Source: Corallococcus sp. EGB (GTDB lineage: Bacteria; Myxococcota; Myxococcia; Myxococcales; Myxococcaceae). From it: a stretch of DNA of 64,000 nucleotides. Under the pieces are notes generated by a model. It made no database searches. It was not told the DNA's origin and worked only from the letters and a program-made list of their open reading frames with translations. Both the position numbers and the translations under genes were made by a program. Each line of letters begins with the position of its first letter. The first letter of the stretch is position 1. The stretch lies in assembly GCF_019968905.1 (NCBI RefSeq), contig NZ_CP079946.1, forward strand, positions 3,968,001 through 4,032,000. Reading direction: 5' to 3'. Positions 6,834 to 15,823 of this stretch are shown in pieces.

Positions 6834-7573
6834 TGCGACGACGGGTGTCGAAGGACGAGCCGCATGTTTCACGGGGAGCTGTGTCGCGGGAATGCCCGGA
6901 CGCCTTGGTGCGCGAGATTCGCTCGGCGGGAGAGTCCGCGCGGGCTCGGCGGCTGACAGAAGCGCTGCTGCGCCTCATGGAGCCCCAGCTGCGCCGACAG
7001 GCGCGCCGCTACGAGAAGCTGCGCGGCTCGGTGCAGGAAGATGACCTCGTGCAGGTGGCCCTCCTGGAAGTCCTCAAGGCCATCAGCACCTACCGTCCGG
7101 AGAAGCGCGGCAAGCAGACCTTCTCGACGTGGGTGGAGTGGCGGGCCCGGCGCGCCATCATGGACCAGATTCGGATGCACAGCGCGGACGTGCGCCCCTC
7201 GGACGCCGCGCAGCGCGGACGCAAGGGGCAGGGGAAGGCGCCAAGGGCGTCCCCGTTGGTGAGTCGCGATGACCCGGCCGAGGCGCTGCCGTGCTCGTTG
7301 ACGAAGATGCACGACGCGGCCCTGGCGCTGGAGGCGGCCACCATCGAGGACCTCTTCATGCTGCGCGAGGAGTGCGCCCGGCTGCGGCACGAGGTGCTGC
7401 GGCTGGACCCGAAGCTGCGGGAGTTGGTGTCGCGCGTCCACGGCCTCGGGCGGGAGTCGCGCAGCGTGCGGCAGGTGGCCCTGGAGTGGAGCGAGCCGCG
7501 AGGTCAGCTGGACGCCATGTTGGCCCGCGCCCACGAGCATCTCCGCGAGCGGCTGGGGACGAAGGCGCGCTGA
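6830..7573 (+). CDS. Phage-encoded sigma-70-family RNA polymerase sigma factor
   Basis: A 247-residue protein with sigma-70 region 2 in its first half: LVQVALLEVLKAISTYRP, then TFSTWVEWRARRAIMDQIR, the helix that contacts the -10 element. A C-terminal region resembles region 4 (LRELVSRVHGLG, then SVRQVALEWSEPRGQL as helix-turn-helix). It sits just before the packaging and head genes, so the natural inference is that it directs late phage transcription. The start at 6830 overlaps the previous stop (ATGA); a second ATG three bases later is possible. Stop and next start also overlap (TGATG), making one tight unit. Confidence 0.75.
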   Translation: MMRRRVSKDEPHVSRGAVSRECPDALVREIRSAGESARARRLTEALLRLMEPQLRRQARRYEKLRGSVQEDDLVQVALLEVLKAISTYRPEKRGKQTFSTWVEWRARRAIMDQIRMHSADVRPSDAAQRGRKGQGKAPRASPLVSRDDPAEALPCSLTKMHDAALALEAATIEDLFMLREECARLRHEVLRLDPKLRELVSRVHGLGRESRSVRQVALEWSEPRGQLDAMLARAHEHLRERLGTKAR

Positions 7574-7884
7574 TGCCCGTCCTCGTCGCCCAGCGTGGCG
7601 GCCCCTGTGCCGCGTGCGGCGCGCTCGTGCTGAAGGGCGAGCGCATCGACTACACGCTAGGGACGGGGCCGCGTCACCTCGCGTGCGCGGACAGGCTACC
7701 GGAGCTGCGCCGCAACCAGCACGCCGCGCCTTGCGTCCTGTGCAGCGTCCAGGTGCCGAGGGGCGCCGGAGCCCTGTCCGTCACGGAAACGTGCGAAGGC
7801 GGGGCGTTTACGCGGCGCTGGGCGGTGTCCTGCGTGGACTTCCTGGCCTGCCACGAGCGCATCGCGGCGGCATCCAGCACATAG
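7573..7884 (+). CDS. Small cysteine-rich (zinc-binding-type) phage protein
   Basis: A 103-residue protein with two CxxC-type pairs: CAACG near residue 12, and CVLCS near 55, each followed by later Cys/His residues (HLACAD and CVDFLACHE). This suggests two zinc ribbons or treble clefs. It starts in an ATGA overlap with the sigma-factor stop. Comparable small zinc proteins are common in phage late-control regions; the specific role is unknown. It is followed by a 163-base gap with an AT-rich patch before the terminase. Confidence 0.6.
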   Translation: MPVLVAQRGGPCAACGALVLKGERIDYTLGTGPRHLACADRLPELRRNQHAAPCVLCSVQVPRGAGALSVTETCEGGAFTRRWAVSCVDFLACHERIAAASST

Positions 7885-8026
7885 CCCCCCGGGTCCAGAT
7901 TTGGGACGGTCGTCCTTTTCCTGCCTTGCTCGGCGCGCCCCCACGCTGGACAAAACTTCGAAAAAATCGCGCCGGGCGGGTTTTGACGGGCGTGATGCAT
8001 GAGTTGGAGAAAAACACCGCCAGAAA

Positions 8027-8050
8027 TTGCCCCCATTGAAGAGGGGAATG
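8027..8050 (+). repeat. Phage start-site motif, copy 5
   Basis: Reads TTGCCCCCATTGAAGAGGGG then AATG, the ATG being the start of the small terminase gene. This is the cleanest copy and is taken as the reference form. Confidence 0.8.
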
Positions 8051-8503
8051 GCACGCCCAACCAAGCTGACACCCGAGATTCAGGCCGCTATCTGCGCTCA
8101 CCTGGAGCGCGGCCTCTTCCGTCGCGCCGTGGCTGCCCTTGTTGGCGTTGATGATCAGACCCTCTCTCGCTGGTTCCACCGGGGCGCGGGAGAGGAGCGA
8201 GGCCTTTACCGGGACTTCTTCCTGGCGGTGAGCGCGGCCGAAGCGCGCTTCATGCAGTCCTCCACGGAGATGCTGCTGGCGACAGCGGCCAACAACCCGC
8301 GACACGTCCAGTGGTTGCTGTCGCGGCGATTCCCGGAGCTGTACGGCCGACGCGACAACGTCGAGGAGAAGCCGCCCGAGGATAGGGCCGCTGACGAGGT
8401 GGCCCTGCGCGAGCTGCTGATGGAGCGGCTGGGCCGCTTCCTGCCGGACGCCTCCGAGGCCACGCCGGATGCCAGCGGCGCTGGAGGCGACGATGCGCCG
8501 TGA
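8048..8503 (+). CDS. terS: Phage terminase small subunit
   Basis: A 151-residue DNA-packaging protein. The N-terminus (MARPTKLTPEIQAAICAHL, then GVDDQTLSRWF) is the classical helix-turn-helix of small terminases that recognise the packaging site. It is followed by a helical oligomerisation region (SAAEARFMQSSTEMLLATA) and the motif HVQWLLSRRFPELYGR. The ATG at 8048 is preferred over the in-frame TTG at 8027, which lies in the repeat motif. It overlaps the large subunit gene. Confidence 0.85.
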   Translation: MARPTKLTPEIQAAICAHLERGLFRRAVAALVGVDDQTLSRWFHRGAGEERGLYRDFFLAVSAAEARFMQSSTEMLLATAANNPRHVQWLLSRRFPELYGRRDNVEEKPPEDRAADEVALRELLMERLGRFLPDASEATPDASGAGGDDAP

Positions 8504-9902
8504 CGCCTTCGGCTTCTCGGGGATGCTGGAGAAGCTCTCCCCGGACGAGTCCCCCGCCGAGTACCTCGTGAAGCACGCGGGCACGCGCCAGGGCCTCGCG
8601 CGCCTCTTCGGGAAGCTCACCCAGCCCGAGGTGGAGACCCTCGTTCATGACTTGGACTTCTGGGCGCGGCGCGAGCAGGTGCCCCCGGCGTCCTTCTCCA
8701 CCTGCTTCATCATGGCGGGCCGGGGCTTCGGGAAGACCTGGAGCGGCGCCCGGTGGGTGATTCAGAAGGCCCGCGAGGCGAAGACGATTGGGGCCCTCAT
8801 CGGCCCCACGGCGGCTGACGTGCGCGACACCATGATTCGCGGCTCCAGTGGCATCCTGGCGTTGTCCCCTCCGTGGTTCATGCCGGTGTACGAGCCCAGC
8901 AAGCGCCGTGTGACGTGGCCCAACGGCGTCTATGCCATCTGCTACTCGGCGGATAAGCCGGACCGGCTGCGCGGCCCGAACTGCGGCTGGGCCTGGGGCG
9001 ATGAGCCGGCCTCCTAGAAGCACGAGATGGCGGCCCTCGACCAACTCCCCATGGTGCTGCGCATTGGCAGCGCCACGCACCCGCCCCAGCTGCTGCTCAC
9101 TGGAACGCCCCGCCCGCTGAAGAAGCTGGAGGAGCTGCTGTTCTCCAACGCGGAAGCGAAGGCGCTGCGGCCGGGCGTCGTGCTGCGCACGGGCTCCTCG
9201 CTGGCCAATCGCGCCAACCTCGCGCCCAGCGCCGTCGCCACCATGCGCGCGCTCATGAACACGCGCTGGGGCCAGCAGGAGGTCCTGGGGCGGCTGCTGA
9301 TGGACGTGCCCGGCGCCATCTTCGGCTCGGCGAAGTGGGGCCGCGTGGAGGCGGATGCCCACGAGTACGCGCGGGGCCTGGACCGGCGCATCGTGTCTGT
9401 GGACCCGGCGCCCACCAGCGAGACGGGGTCGGACGAGACGGGCATCGTCGTCCAGGGCGTGAGAAGCAGTCCGCTTGCCGGGACGGATGGAGCGCCCCTC
9501 AAGCGCATCTCCGTGCTGAAGGACGCGAGCCTCCGGGGCTCGCCGCGCGAGTGGGCCGCCGCCGCCATCCGCGAGTACCTGGCCTTCGGCTGCGACGCCC
9601 TGGTGGCAGAGGTGAACTCGGGCGGGGAGATGGTGGAGACGACCATCCAGACGGTGGCCTCGGAGATGGGCGTCCAGGTGAACGTGAAGCCGGTACGTGC
9701 GCGGGAAGCGAAGTCGAAGCGAGCGGAGCCGGTGAGCGCCCTGGCGGAGACCGGCCGCATTGAGCTGGTGGGCAGCTTCCCGAAGCTGGAGGCGCAGCTC
9801 GCCAAGTTCAGCGGCATCAACGGACGCCGCGATGACCGCGTGGACGCACTTTTGTGGGGCGTCCACGAGCTGGTGTTCGCGGATTCGTTCTTCTGCTTTT
9901 GA
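8493..9902 (+). pseudogene. terL: Terminase large subunit, split by an in-frame amber codon
   Basis: The frame is continuous from 8493 to 9902 (469 sense codons expected) except for TAG at 9015-9017. The first part (174 residues) carries the packaging ATPase: Walker A MAGRGFGKT at about residues 73-81 and Walker B-like WAWGDEPAS directly before the stop. The second part (MAALDQLPM onward) holds the coupling motif (LLTGTPRP) and the nuclease domain with VSVDPAP, VAEVNSGG and GRRDDRVDALLWG. In homologues the sequence after DEPAS is normally WKHE, so TGG to TAG is the simplest explanation. Unless suppressed, ATPase and nuclease are made as separate pieces or the second half is lost. The start has GGAGG at a good distance. 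Confidence 0.85.
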
Positions 9903-9913
9903 GGGTGGACGCC

Positions 9914-11212
9914 ATGGGTTTGTGGGAGCGGATGAAGTCGGCGGTGGTGCGTCCCCCGCGACAGGGGACAGGGCTGGAGCTGGCGCGCTGGCAGCAGGCG
10001 CCGCCGCGCCGGGGCACGGCGCAACTGCTGGCGGCGTACCGCGAGATGCCCTGGCTCCGGGCCGTCGTTGACGTGGTCGCGGATTCAGTGGCCGGGGTGA
10101 ACTGGCGCGTGTACCGCCGCGTCTCGCGGGACGGCCACCCGGTGAAGGACTACGCCCTGCGCAGCGCGACGCGGGAGGTCCGCGCCATGCGGCTGAAGGC
10201 CATGGTGGACGCGGGGGAAGTCCAGGAGGTGCCGGACCATCCCATTCTGCGGATGCTCGCGGACCCGAACGACTACCTGACGGGCCGCTCCGTGACGAAG
10301 CTGGTGCAGGTGTACCTGGACCTCGTCGGAGAGGCCTTCCTGGTGTTGGAGCGCGTGGCGGGCTTCCCGGTGGGATTCTGGCCGGTGCCTCCGAACCTCG
10401 TCATCCGCCTACCCGCGATGGACGTGCCGCGCGAGCAGCGGACCTCCACCGTCGCTGTGGGCGGCGTGACGAGGGAGATTCCAGCAGCGGACGTGCTCCA
10501 CCTGCGCAACCTGGACCCGGAGGATCCGCTCGGTCGCGGAGTCGGCCCGGCCTTCGCGCTGGGGGATGAGCTGGACACGGACGAGTTCGTGGCGCGGTTC
10601 CTCCGTGCATCCTTCTGGAACAACATGCTGCCACCCGCCATCGCGTCGATTGAGGGCCTGACGGATGCGAACAGCGCGGGTGCGAAGGCCTTCAAGGAAT
10701 CACTGGCGCGTGAGCACCAGGGCCCGGACAAGGCGGGGAAGCTGCTCCTCACCAGCGGCCGGGTGACGTTCGCGCGCCTGGACACCAGCTTTCGCGACAT
10801 GCAGTTGGTGGAGCTGCGGAAGTTCCTGATGAACTTCGTGCGGATGACGTACCGGGTGCCGCCCGAAATCGTGGGCGACATCTCCAGCTCAAACAAGGCA
10901 ACGGCCTTCGCGGCGCGGGAGAACCTCGCCGAACAGGCGACGTTCCCTCGCATGGAATTCCTCCGCACCGAGTACCAGACACGGTTGATGCCACTGTTCG
11001 GCGACGCAGAGGCTATTCTCGATTACGACAGCCCCGTGCCGGCCGACCGCGAGCACCAACTCCGTGTCACGGGCACCATGCCGGAGGCATTTAGCTATGA
11101 CGAGTGGCGAGACCTTGCGGGCTTCAAGCCGGACCCTAACCGGCAGGGGTATCCACTGCCGATGCCAGGACAGGTACTGAATGGGCTGCGTGTGCGAATG
11201 TCACAGGAATGA
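9914..11212 (+). CDS. Phage portal protein (HK97 type)
   Basis: A 432-residue portal protein that forms the dodecameric DNA gate at one head vertex. Typical features are WLRAVVDVVADSVAGVNWRVY near the N-terminus, HPILRMLADPNDYLTG, AFLVLERVAGFPVGFWPVPP, VLHLRNLDPEDPLGRGVGP and RKFLMNFVRMTYRVPPEIVG with the following SSNKATAF. Length fits the family. The ATG at 9914 follows GAGGGTGG. It is followed not by the protease but by an unrelated low-GC gene, an insertion in the expected order. Confidence 0.9.
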   Translation: MGLWERMKSAVVRPPRQGTGLELARWQQAPPRRGTAQLLAAYREMPWLRAVVDVVADSVAGVNWRVYRRVSRDGHPVKDYALRSATREVRAMRLKAMVDAGEVQEVPDHPILRMLADPNDYLTGRSVTKLVQVYLDLVGEAFLVLERVAGFPVGFWPVPPNLVIRLPAMDVPREQRTSTVAVGGVTREIPAADVLHLRNLDPEDPLGRGVGPAFALGDELDTDEFVARFLRASFWNNMLPPAIASIEGLTDANSAGAKAFKESLAREHQGPDKAGKLLLTSGRVTFARLDTSFRDMQLVELRKFLMNFVRMTYRVPPEIVGDISSSNKATAFAARENLAEQATFPRMEFLRTEYQTRLMPLFGDAEAILDYDSPVPADREHQLRVTGTMPEAFSYDEWRDLAGFKPDPNRQGYPLPMPGQVLNGLRVRMSQE

Positions 11213-11387
11213 CAACTCCCACGAGAGTCCAAGATAGTCAAAGAAGACCCGCCCCCGAGTTCAGAACACACCGCATCCCACCGATTATCGGCACTTCCAA
11301 GAATTGCCTCTGTTCGCAGGGCAACTTGCACGGACTGCCGCGAAACGATTAGCCTATCGCGTAGTTTTTCCAGAACGGGGGAACGGA

Positions 11388-12710
11388 ATGAATCTCAAGG
11401 CCCTGCTGCTTGCGGTGCTTCTAGTTGGACCACTTGCTGCATCCGCCCAGATCAAGATTTCAAAGGTCTTCGATCAGGGAGAAGGAGGCATTTTCGTGCA
11501 GAAATACTATGACGAAATGCTGACGCGGCAAAACTCATGCGGCGTGTATCTGAGCGACTTCTATTTTAGTGAGGTTCGCGAAGGACAATATATTGTCATT
11601 TTGAGCATCGCCTTCCAGGAACTTCCGCTTGGCGGCGTAAACGCGGTGACCAAGAAAGAGATACGCGTTCTGTTTGATGATGTAATCTCGACCGTTGACA
11701 AGAACAAGCAAATCAAGCTGAGCCTTTCGGACAAGGCGCTCGGCGGAAATCAGATTCTATCAGATACAAACAATGTCCATGTTGAAGTTAGGCTTGTTAA
11801 GGTCCGGGACAATTATAGGCAGTTTTTTGATGCAGTTGGGCCGCTGCTGAATGTGGCGGTTGCTCTCCCTAGTGCAGTTCAGGCGCTTGACAAGCTTGTT
11901 GATACGGTGGCGGTGGATGAGAATCGAAAGAACTGGCTTGTGTTTTCTGCCGATCTGTATGTTCCGGCAAATGCCTTTGAGAACGCCAAGATCCGGGATG
12001 ACAATGTGATTCCTCTGCTCTTGAATAACAAGGTGTACGCAATTGCTTTGGGCGGGGGCACGCCGCTGCCCGACGACTCTGTCATGGGGAAGGTAGGCTC
12101 TCTGATAAATTCTTCGGCTCTCTTTGTTTCTGGGAAGAGGATTATTAAGCCGAGTGAGGCGAAATACTCCGGACTGGTGCGTCTGTATTTCACAAAGGAT
12201 ACGACTCCTATTCTTCCTCAGGTTTTGGCGGACAGGCTGAAGGATATTGATGCTGCTATCAATGGACCCGACACGGCAGCGGATAGGAGCGGTTTCGGTG
12301 CGATGCTGAGGGAGACGGCGGCTGTTGCTGGTTTGATGGAGAAACAGAAGACAATCGATGCGCAGGCGAATTTTGCGATCGGGGAATACCTGAAGATTGC
12401 GAAGATTTGCGAGTCAATGCGAACATCTCGCGGCGACGCTCAATGGCAGGAGTCGTTTGGGCAGTGGGCACGCGCCTTTGAGACTCGGGGGGCAGCCTAT
12501 GGAGGTCAGGCCGTTGGTGTCTTGGGGATTTATGACTCACAGCGGGTTGCGAAAATATTTCTCCCGTCAGGTCTGTCTGACGATATGATTATGTCTTTCT
12601 ATACATGGCAGCTTGAGATACATAATACATTGAAGGCTCAGAATATTGCAACCTTCTCCGCGGCAAGGCCGGCTGCTGAGGGGGCTCCCCCAATCGCCAA
12701 GAACCAGTAG
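11388..12710 (+). CDS. Secreted protein of unknown function, low-GC cargo gene
   Basis: A 440-residue protein beginning with a clear signal peptide (MNLKALLLAVLLVGPLAASA, cleavage likely after ASA). The mature part is mixed alpha/beta with no family recognised; a segment near residue 230 (GGGTPLPDDSVMGKVGSL) is flexible. Base composition is visibly lower in GC than the phage structural genes around it, and codons use many A/T third positions. It lies between portal and prohead protease, where phages normally have nothing else, and carries its own 175-base upstream region. This is the pattern of a moron (cargo gene). Export to periplasm or outer membrane fits a lysogenic-conversion or exclusion role, which is inference only. 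Confidence 0.7.
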   Translation: MNLKALLLAVLLVGPLAASAQIKISKVFDQGEGGIFVQKYYDEMLTRQNSCGVYLSDFYFSEVREGQYIVILSIAFQELPLGGVNAVTKKEIRVLFDDVISTVDKNKQIKLSLSDKALGGNQILSDTNNVHVEVRLVKVRDNYRQFFDAVGPLLNVAVALPSAVQALDKLVDTVAVDENRKNWLVFSADLYVPANAFENAKIRDDNVIPLLLNNKVYAIALGGGTPLPDDSVMGKVGSLINSSALFVSGKRIIKPSEAKYSGLVRLYFTKDTTPILPQVLADRLKDIDAAINGPDTAADRSGFGAMLRETAAVAGLMEKQKTIDAQANFAIGEYLKIAKICESMRTSRGDAQWQESFGQWARAFETRGAAYGGQAVGVLGIYDSQRVAKIFLPSGLSDDMIMSFYTWQLEIHNTLKAQNIATFSAARPAAEGAPPIAKNQ

Positions 12711-12767
12711 TTGTTCCTTGTTGGATTGTCTGAGCATATCGGATTTTTTGTCGGCCAGTTGCGGAGG

Positions 12768-12791
12768 TTGCCCCCATTGAAGAGGTGAATG
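12768..12791 (+). repeat. Phage start-site motif, copy 6
   Basis: Reads TTGCCCCCATTGAAGAGGTG then AATG, the ATG starting the prohead protease. It stands directly after the secreted cargo gene, where head-gene transcription has to resume. Confidence 0.8.
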
Positions 12792-13475
12792 CACAAGCCT
12801 CTTCAAAGAACCCGTCGCCTCGTCGCACGGAAGGACGCCCCGTCCCCCGTTGAGGGGCGTCCGAAGGTCTTCACCTTCCGCGCCAACGACGCTGACTTCG
12901 ACCGCTACAACGACCGCCTGTCCGTCCAGGGCTGGCGGCTGGACGCCTACGCCGCGAACCCCGTCGTCCTCTACATGCACGACGACGGTTCCGGTGGGAT
13001 GTTCGGTGCGGGCCGCACGGACGTTCTCCCCATCGGCAAGGGCCGCGCCTACGTCCAGAGCGACGCCCTCCTGGTGGACATCGCGTTCGACCAGGACGAC
13101 GAGTTTGCCCGGCGCGTCGAGCGCAAGGTGGAGAAGGGCATCCTTAACGCGGTGAGCGTGCGCTACCGCATGCTGCGCTACCACGAGAACGAGCGCGGCG
13201 GCTTCGACTGCGACGAGCAGGAGCTTCTCGAAATCTCCGTCGTCACGATTCCCGGGAACCAGCGCGCGGTTCGGATGAAGAAGCACGCCGACGAGCGCGC
13301 CACCCTCATCCGCGACATCGCCCAGGCGGTGGTGAAGGCCCTGGGCCGCAAGGCCCGGAAGAAGCGCAAGGCCGCGCCACCTGCTGCACCTCCCTCCTTG
13401 TCCGAGTCAGACACCCACGCCCTTGCCGCTCACACGGCGCGGGCCCTCTTGCAGCACCTCCAGGAGAAAGCATGA
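12789..13475 (+). CDS. HK97-family prohead protease
   Basis: A 228-residue capsid-maturation serine protease. The candidate catalytic residues are His64 (VVLYMHDD) and Ser123 (LNAVSVRYR). The fold elements VFTFRANDADFDRYNDRL and LLEISVVTIPGNQRAV fit the HK97/S78 family. The C-terminal third is Lys/Arg/Ala-rich and probably acts as scaffold or is cleaved off. The ATG lies in the motif, and the stop overlaps the capsid start (ATGA). Confidence 0.88.
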   Translation: MHKPLQRTRRLVARKDAPSPVEGRPKVFTFRANDADFDRYNDRLSVQGWRLDAYAANPVVLYMHDDGSGGMFGAGRTDVLPIGKGRAYVQSDALLVDIAFDQDDEFARRVERKVEKGILNAVSVRYRMLRYHENERGGFDCDEQELLEISVVTIPGNQRAVRMKKHADERATLIRDIAQAVVKALGRKARKKRKAAPPAAPPSLSESDTHALAAHTARALLQHLQEKA

Positions 13476-14692
13476 CCCCCGAAGAGATGAAAGAGATGGC
13501 GAAGACGCTGGGCCCGCTGGTGGCCTCGCAGTTGGTGGAGCGGTCCAAGGGACACCGGGACGGGTACGCCCCACTCCTGGCCCCGAAGGCGGATGCGGCG
13601 CCCGAGGAGCCCCGCCGCGCGCCGATTACCGGCAAGCACATGACGGAGGGCACGGGCCTGAACCTCATCCGCTTCGTGAAGGCGAAGGCCGTCGCGCGCA
13701 TGGAAGGCCGAAACGTGGTGGACGTGCTGAAGGGCTGGGGCGACGAGGTGGTGAGTAAGGCCCTCTCCCAGGGCAATTACTCCGGCCTCGGTTCCCTGGT
13801 GCATCCCCAGTTCGCGTCCGAGTTCATCGAGCTTTTGCGCAACAAGGCCGTGGTGCGGCAGGCCGGGGCGCGGGTGATTCCCATCGGCGCGTCCCTCACC
13901 TTCGACAGGCAGTCCAGCACGGGCACGGCCTTCTACGGCGGCGAGACGTCCGCCATTCAGGAGTCCGAGCCGGGCACGGACTCCGTCTCCCTCTCGGAGA
14001 AGAAGCTCACGGCGCTGACGGCGGTGCCCAACGACCTCATCCGCAACGCCTCCATCAACGCGGAGGAGTTCATCCGCAACGACTTGCTCAACGTCATGGC
14101 GCTGCGGGAGGACGCGGCCTTCCTCCGGGGCAGCGGCACGCAGCTGGAGCCCCGGGGCATCCGCAACCAGTTGGACACGGCCCACGTCTACGCGGAGACG
14201 GTGGCCACGGCGGGCTCGCCCACGCTGCTGGAGATGAAGAAGGAGCTGAACAAGGCGAAGCGCAAGCTGAAGAAGGCCAACGTGCCCATGGTGCAGCCCG
14301 TGTGGCTGATGGCCCCGGGCGCGGAGACTGCCATCCTGGATGCGGTGGGCCCTGGCGGCGAGGGCTACAACGCCCTGGAGCGGGAGATGGTGGAGCGCGG
14401 GACGCTGCGCGGCCTGCCCTTCTTCATCTCCAACCAGATTCCCGAGACGCTCGGCGCGGGCAACGCCCGTTCGGAGCTCTACCTCGTGGACATGTCCGAG
14501 GTGCTCATCGGCGAGTCCATGGCGCTGGAAATCGAAGTCTTCCCCAACGGGGCCTTCACGCGCGGCGGCCAGCTGGTGTCCGGCATCTCCACGGACCAGA
14601 CGGTGCTGCGGGCCATCACCAAGCACGACCTGGCCATGCGGCACCGGCAGGCGGGCGTGGTGGTGAAGGACTTGAGCTGGGGCAGCAACTGA
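13472..14692 (+). CDS. Major capsid protein (HK97 fold)
   Basis: A 406-residue major head protein. An N-terminal charged delta domain (about residues 1-100) precedes the HK97-fold body, which contains FIELLRNKAVVRQAGARVIP, then FYGGETSAIQESEPG and NDLIRNASINAEEFIRNDL, followed by AAFLRGSGTQLEPRGI. The C-terminus has the usual VFPNGAFTRGG and DQTVLRAITKHDLAMRH strands. Order protease-capsid and the overlap with the protease are typical. Confidence 0.92.
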   Translation: MTPEEMKEMAKTLGPLVASQLVERSKGHRDGYAPLLAPKADAAPEEPRRAPITGKHMTEGTGLNLIRFVKAKAVARMEGRNVVDVLKGWGDEVVSKALSQGNYSGLGSLVHPQFASEFIELLRNKAVVRQAGARVIPIGASLTFDRQSSTGTAFYGGETSAIQESEPGTDSVSLSEKKLTALTAVPNDLIRNASINAEEFIRNDLLNVMALREDAAFLRGSGTQLEPRGIRNQLDTAHVYAETVATAGSPTLLEMKKELNKAKRKLKKANVPMVQPVWLMAPGAETAILDAVGPGGEGYNALEREMVERGTLRGLPFFISNQIPETLGAGNARSELYLVDMSEVLIGESMALEIEVFPNGAFTRGGQLVSGISTDQTVLRAITKHDLAMRHRQAGVVVKDLSWGSN

Positions 14693-14724
14693 TTGGGGCA
14701 GTGCCCCACGAAAGGAAGGACACC

Positions 14725-15159
14725 ATGAGCGCTCCACACATTGGCCAGATTGGCGCCTACGTCGCGGTCCGGCTGGGCACCCCTCCTGCCGCGCTGCCTG
14801 CCGGGGCTCGCCAGGGCTCGGGCTACGACAGGCTCACCCTCGGGGAGAGCTGCGTCCTCGTCGCGGCCACGGGCGCGGTGACGGGCGGCCCCACCGCGCA
14901 GGGCTACGAGGTGAAGCTCCAGCACTCCAGCGACAACGGCGCCTCCGACGCTTGGGCGGACTACGTGCCAGCCGGGCCGGGCTCGGCCTCCGTGCAGCTG
15001 ACGGCGCCCAACGCCTTCGCGGAGAAAGACGTGGACCTCGGCGCGGCGAAGCAGTTCATCCGCGTGGCAGAGGCCACGGCGCTGACGGGCGGGACGACGC
15101 CCAGCCTCCAGGCGTGCGCCTTCGTTGTCTTCGGCGGCGCGCTGACGCTGCCGGTGTGA
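14725..15159 (+). CDS. Phage structural protein (possible head decoration), unassigned
   Basis: A 144-residue protein between capsid and connector genes. It is rich in Gly, Ala and Thr with a predicted beta-sandwich pattern (GYEVKLQHSSDNGASDAW, then KQFIRVAEATAL). The position and small size suggest head decoration or head-tail joining, but the sequence itself does not show which. The ATG follows AAAGGAAGG. Confidence 0.6.
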   Translation: MSAPHIGQIGAYVAVRLGTPPAALPAGARQGSGYDRLTLGESCVLVAATGAVTGGPTAQGYEVKLQHSSDNGASDAWADYVPAGPGSASVQLTAPNAFAEKDVDLGAAKQFIRVAEATALTGGTTPSLQACAFVVFGGALTLPV

Positions 15160-15163
15160 GGCC

Positions 15164-15823
15164 ATGGCGAACCCTGCGGACCTCTGCCTTGCCGCCACCG
15201 TGGCGGAGGACCTGGGCGTGGCGGTGACGCCGCGCCTGGAGTCCCTCGTCACGGCGGCGAGCCGGGCTGTTGCCGGCTACTGCGGCCGAGTCTTCGAGTA
15301 CGGCCAGGGCCTCGTGGAGTACCCGGCCGGTTACGGACGCCCGCTGCTTCTCCTGGAGCGCCCGCCCGTCGTCCTGGTGGTGGGCGTCTGGGAGGGTGGG
15401 GCCTTCGTGCCGGCCGAGGAGTACGAGAGCCATGGGAGGCTGGCGGACGCCGGCATGCTGTACCGCAAGCACGGCGTGTGGCGGATGACGGCGCGCTCGG
15501 GCGGGCTGGTGGTGGAGACAGTGGACAGCTTCCAGGGCAGCGAGGACGGCCTCCGCGTCGTCTACGACGGGGGCTTCGTGACGCCGGGGCAGCGGGCCCT
15601 GGACGCCTCGCGCGTGGTGACGCTCCCGGAGGACGTGCAGGAGGCCGCCATCCTCACGGCGGTGCAGCTGTACCGCTCGCGCGGCGTGGACGCGATGGTG
15701 GCCAGTGAGTCGATTGGCGATTGGTCCGTGAGCTACTTCGCTGCGAAGGCAGAGGGGAAGAGCCCCATCCCCGGTGTCGCGCAGGCGTTGCTCGCGCCCT
15801 ACGTCATTCATCGGGTGAGCTGA
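15164..15823 (+). CDS. Head-tail connector protein (gp6-like)
   Basis: A 219-residue protein of the HK97 gp6 / phage QLRG adaptor group. The N-terminal helical part (RLESLVTAASRAVAGYCGR) and the C-terminal helices (LPEDVQEAAILTAVQLYRS) follow the pattern of the ring that attaches below the portal. A beta insert lies between them. The stop overlaps the next ATG (ATGA). Confidence 0.7.
   Translation: MANPADLCLAATVAEDLGVAVTPRLESLVTAASRAVAGYCGRVFEYGQGLVEYPAGYGRPLLLLERPPVVLVVGVWEGGAFVPAEEYESHGRLADAGMLYRKHGVWRMTARSGGLVVETVDSFQGSEDGLRVVYDGGFVTPGQRALDASRVVTLPEDVQEAAILTAVQLYRSRGVDAMVASESIGDWSVSYFAAKAEGKSPIPGVAQALLAPYVIHRVS

Noticed and set aside
6595-7044. Alternative ORF in another frame overlapping the small ORF and the sigma-factor start
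   Set aside because: It runs deep into the sigma-factor gene in the wrong frame and lacks a ribosome site or motif-linked start.
8027-8050. Start-site motif read as a sigma-54 promoter (TTGC as -12 element)
   Set aside because: A GG at the required distance upstream is missing in most copies, so the -24 element is not there.
9015-9017. Selenocysteine or other recoding of the stop in the terminase gene
   Set aside because: The codon is TAG, not TGA, so the nearby tRNA-Sec is irrelevant; a point mutation is simpler.
12768-12791. Start-site motif read as a simple CCCC/GGGG hairpin
   Set aside because: In copies 6 and 7 the 3' arm is GGTG and does not pair well; the sequence is conserved better than the stem, so structure alone does not explain it.
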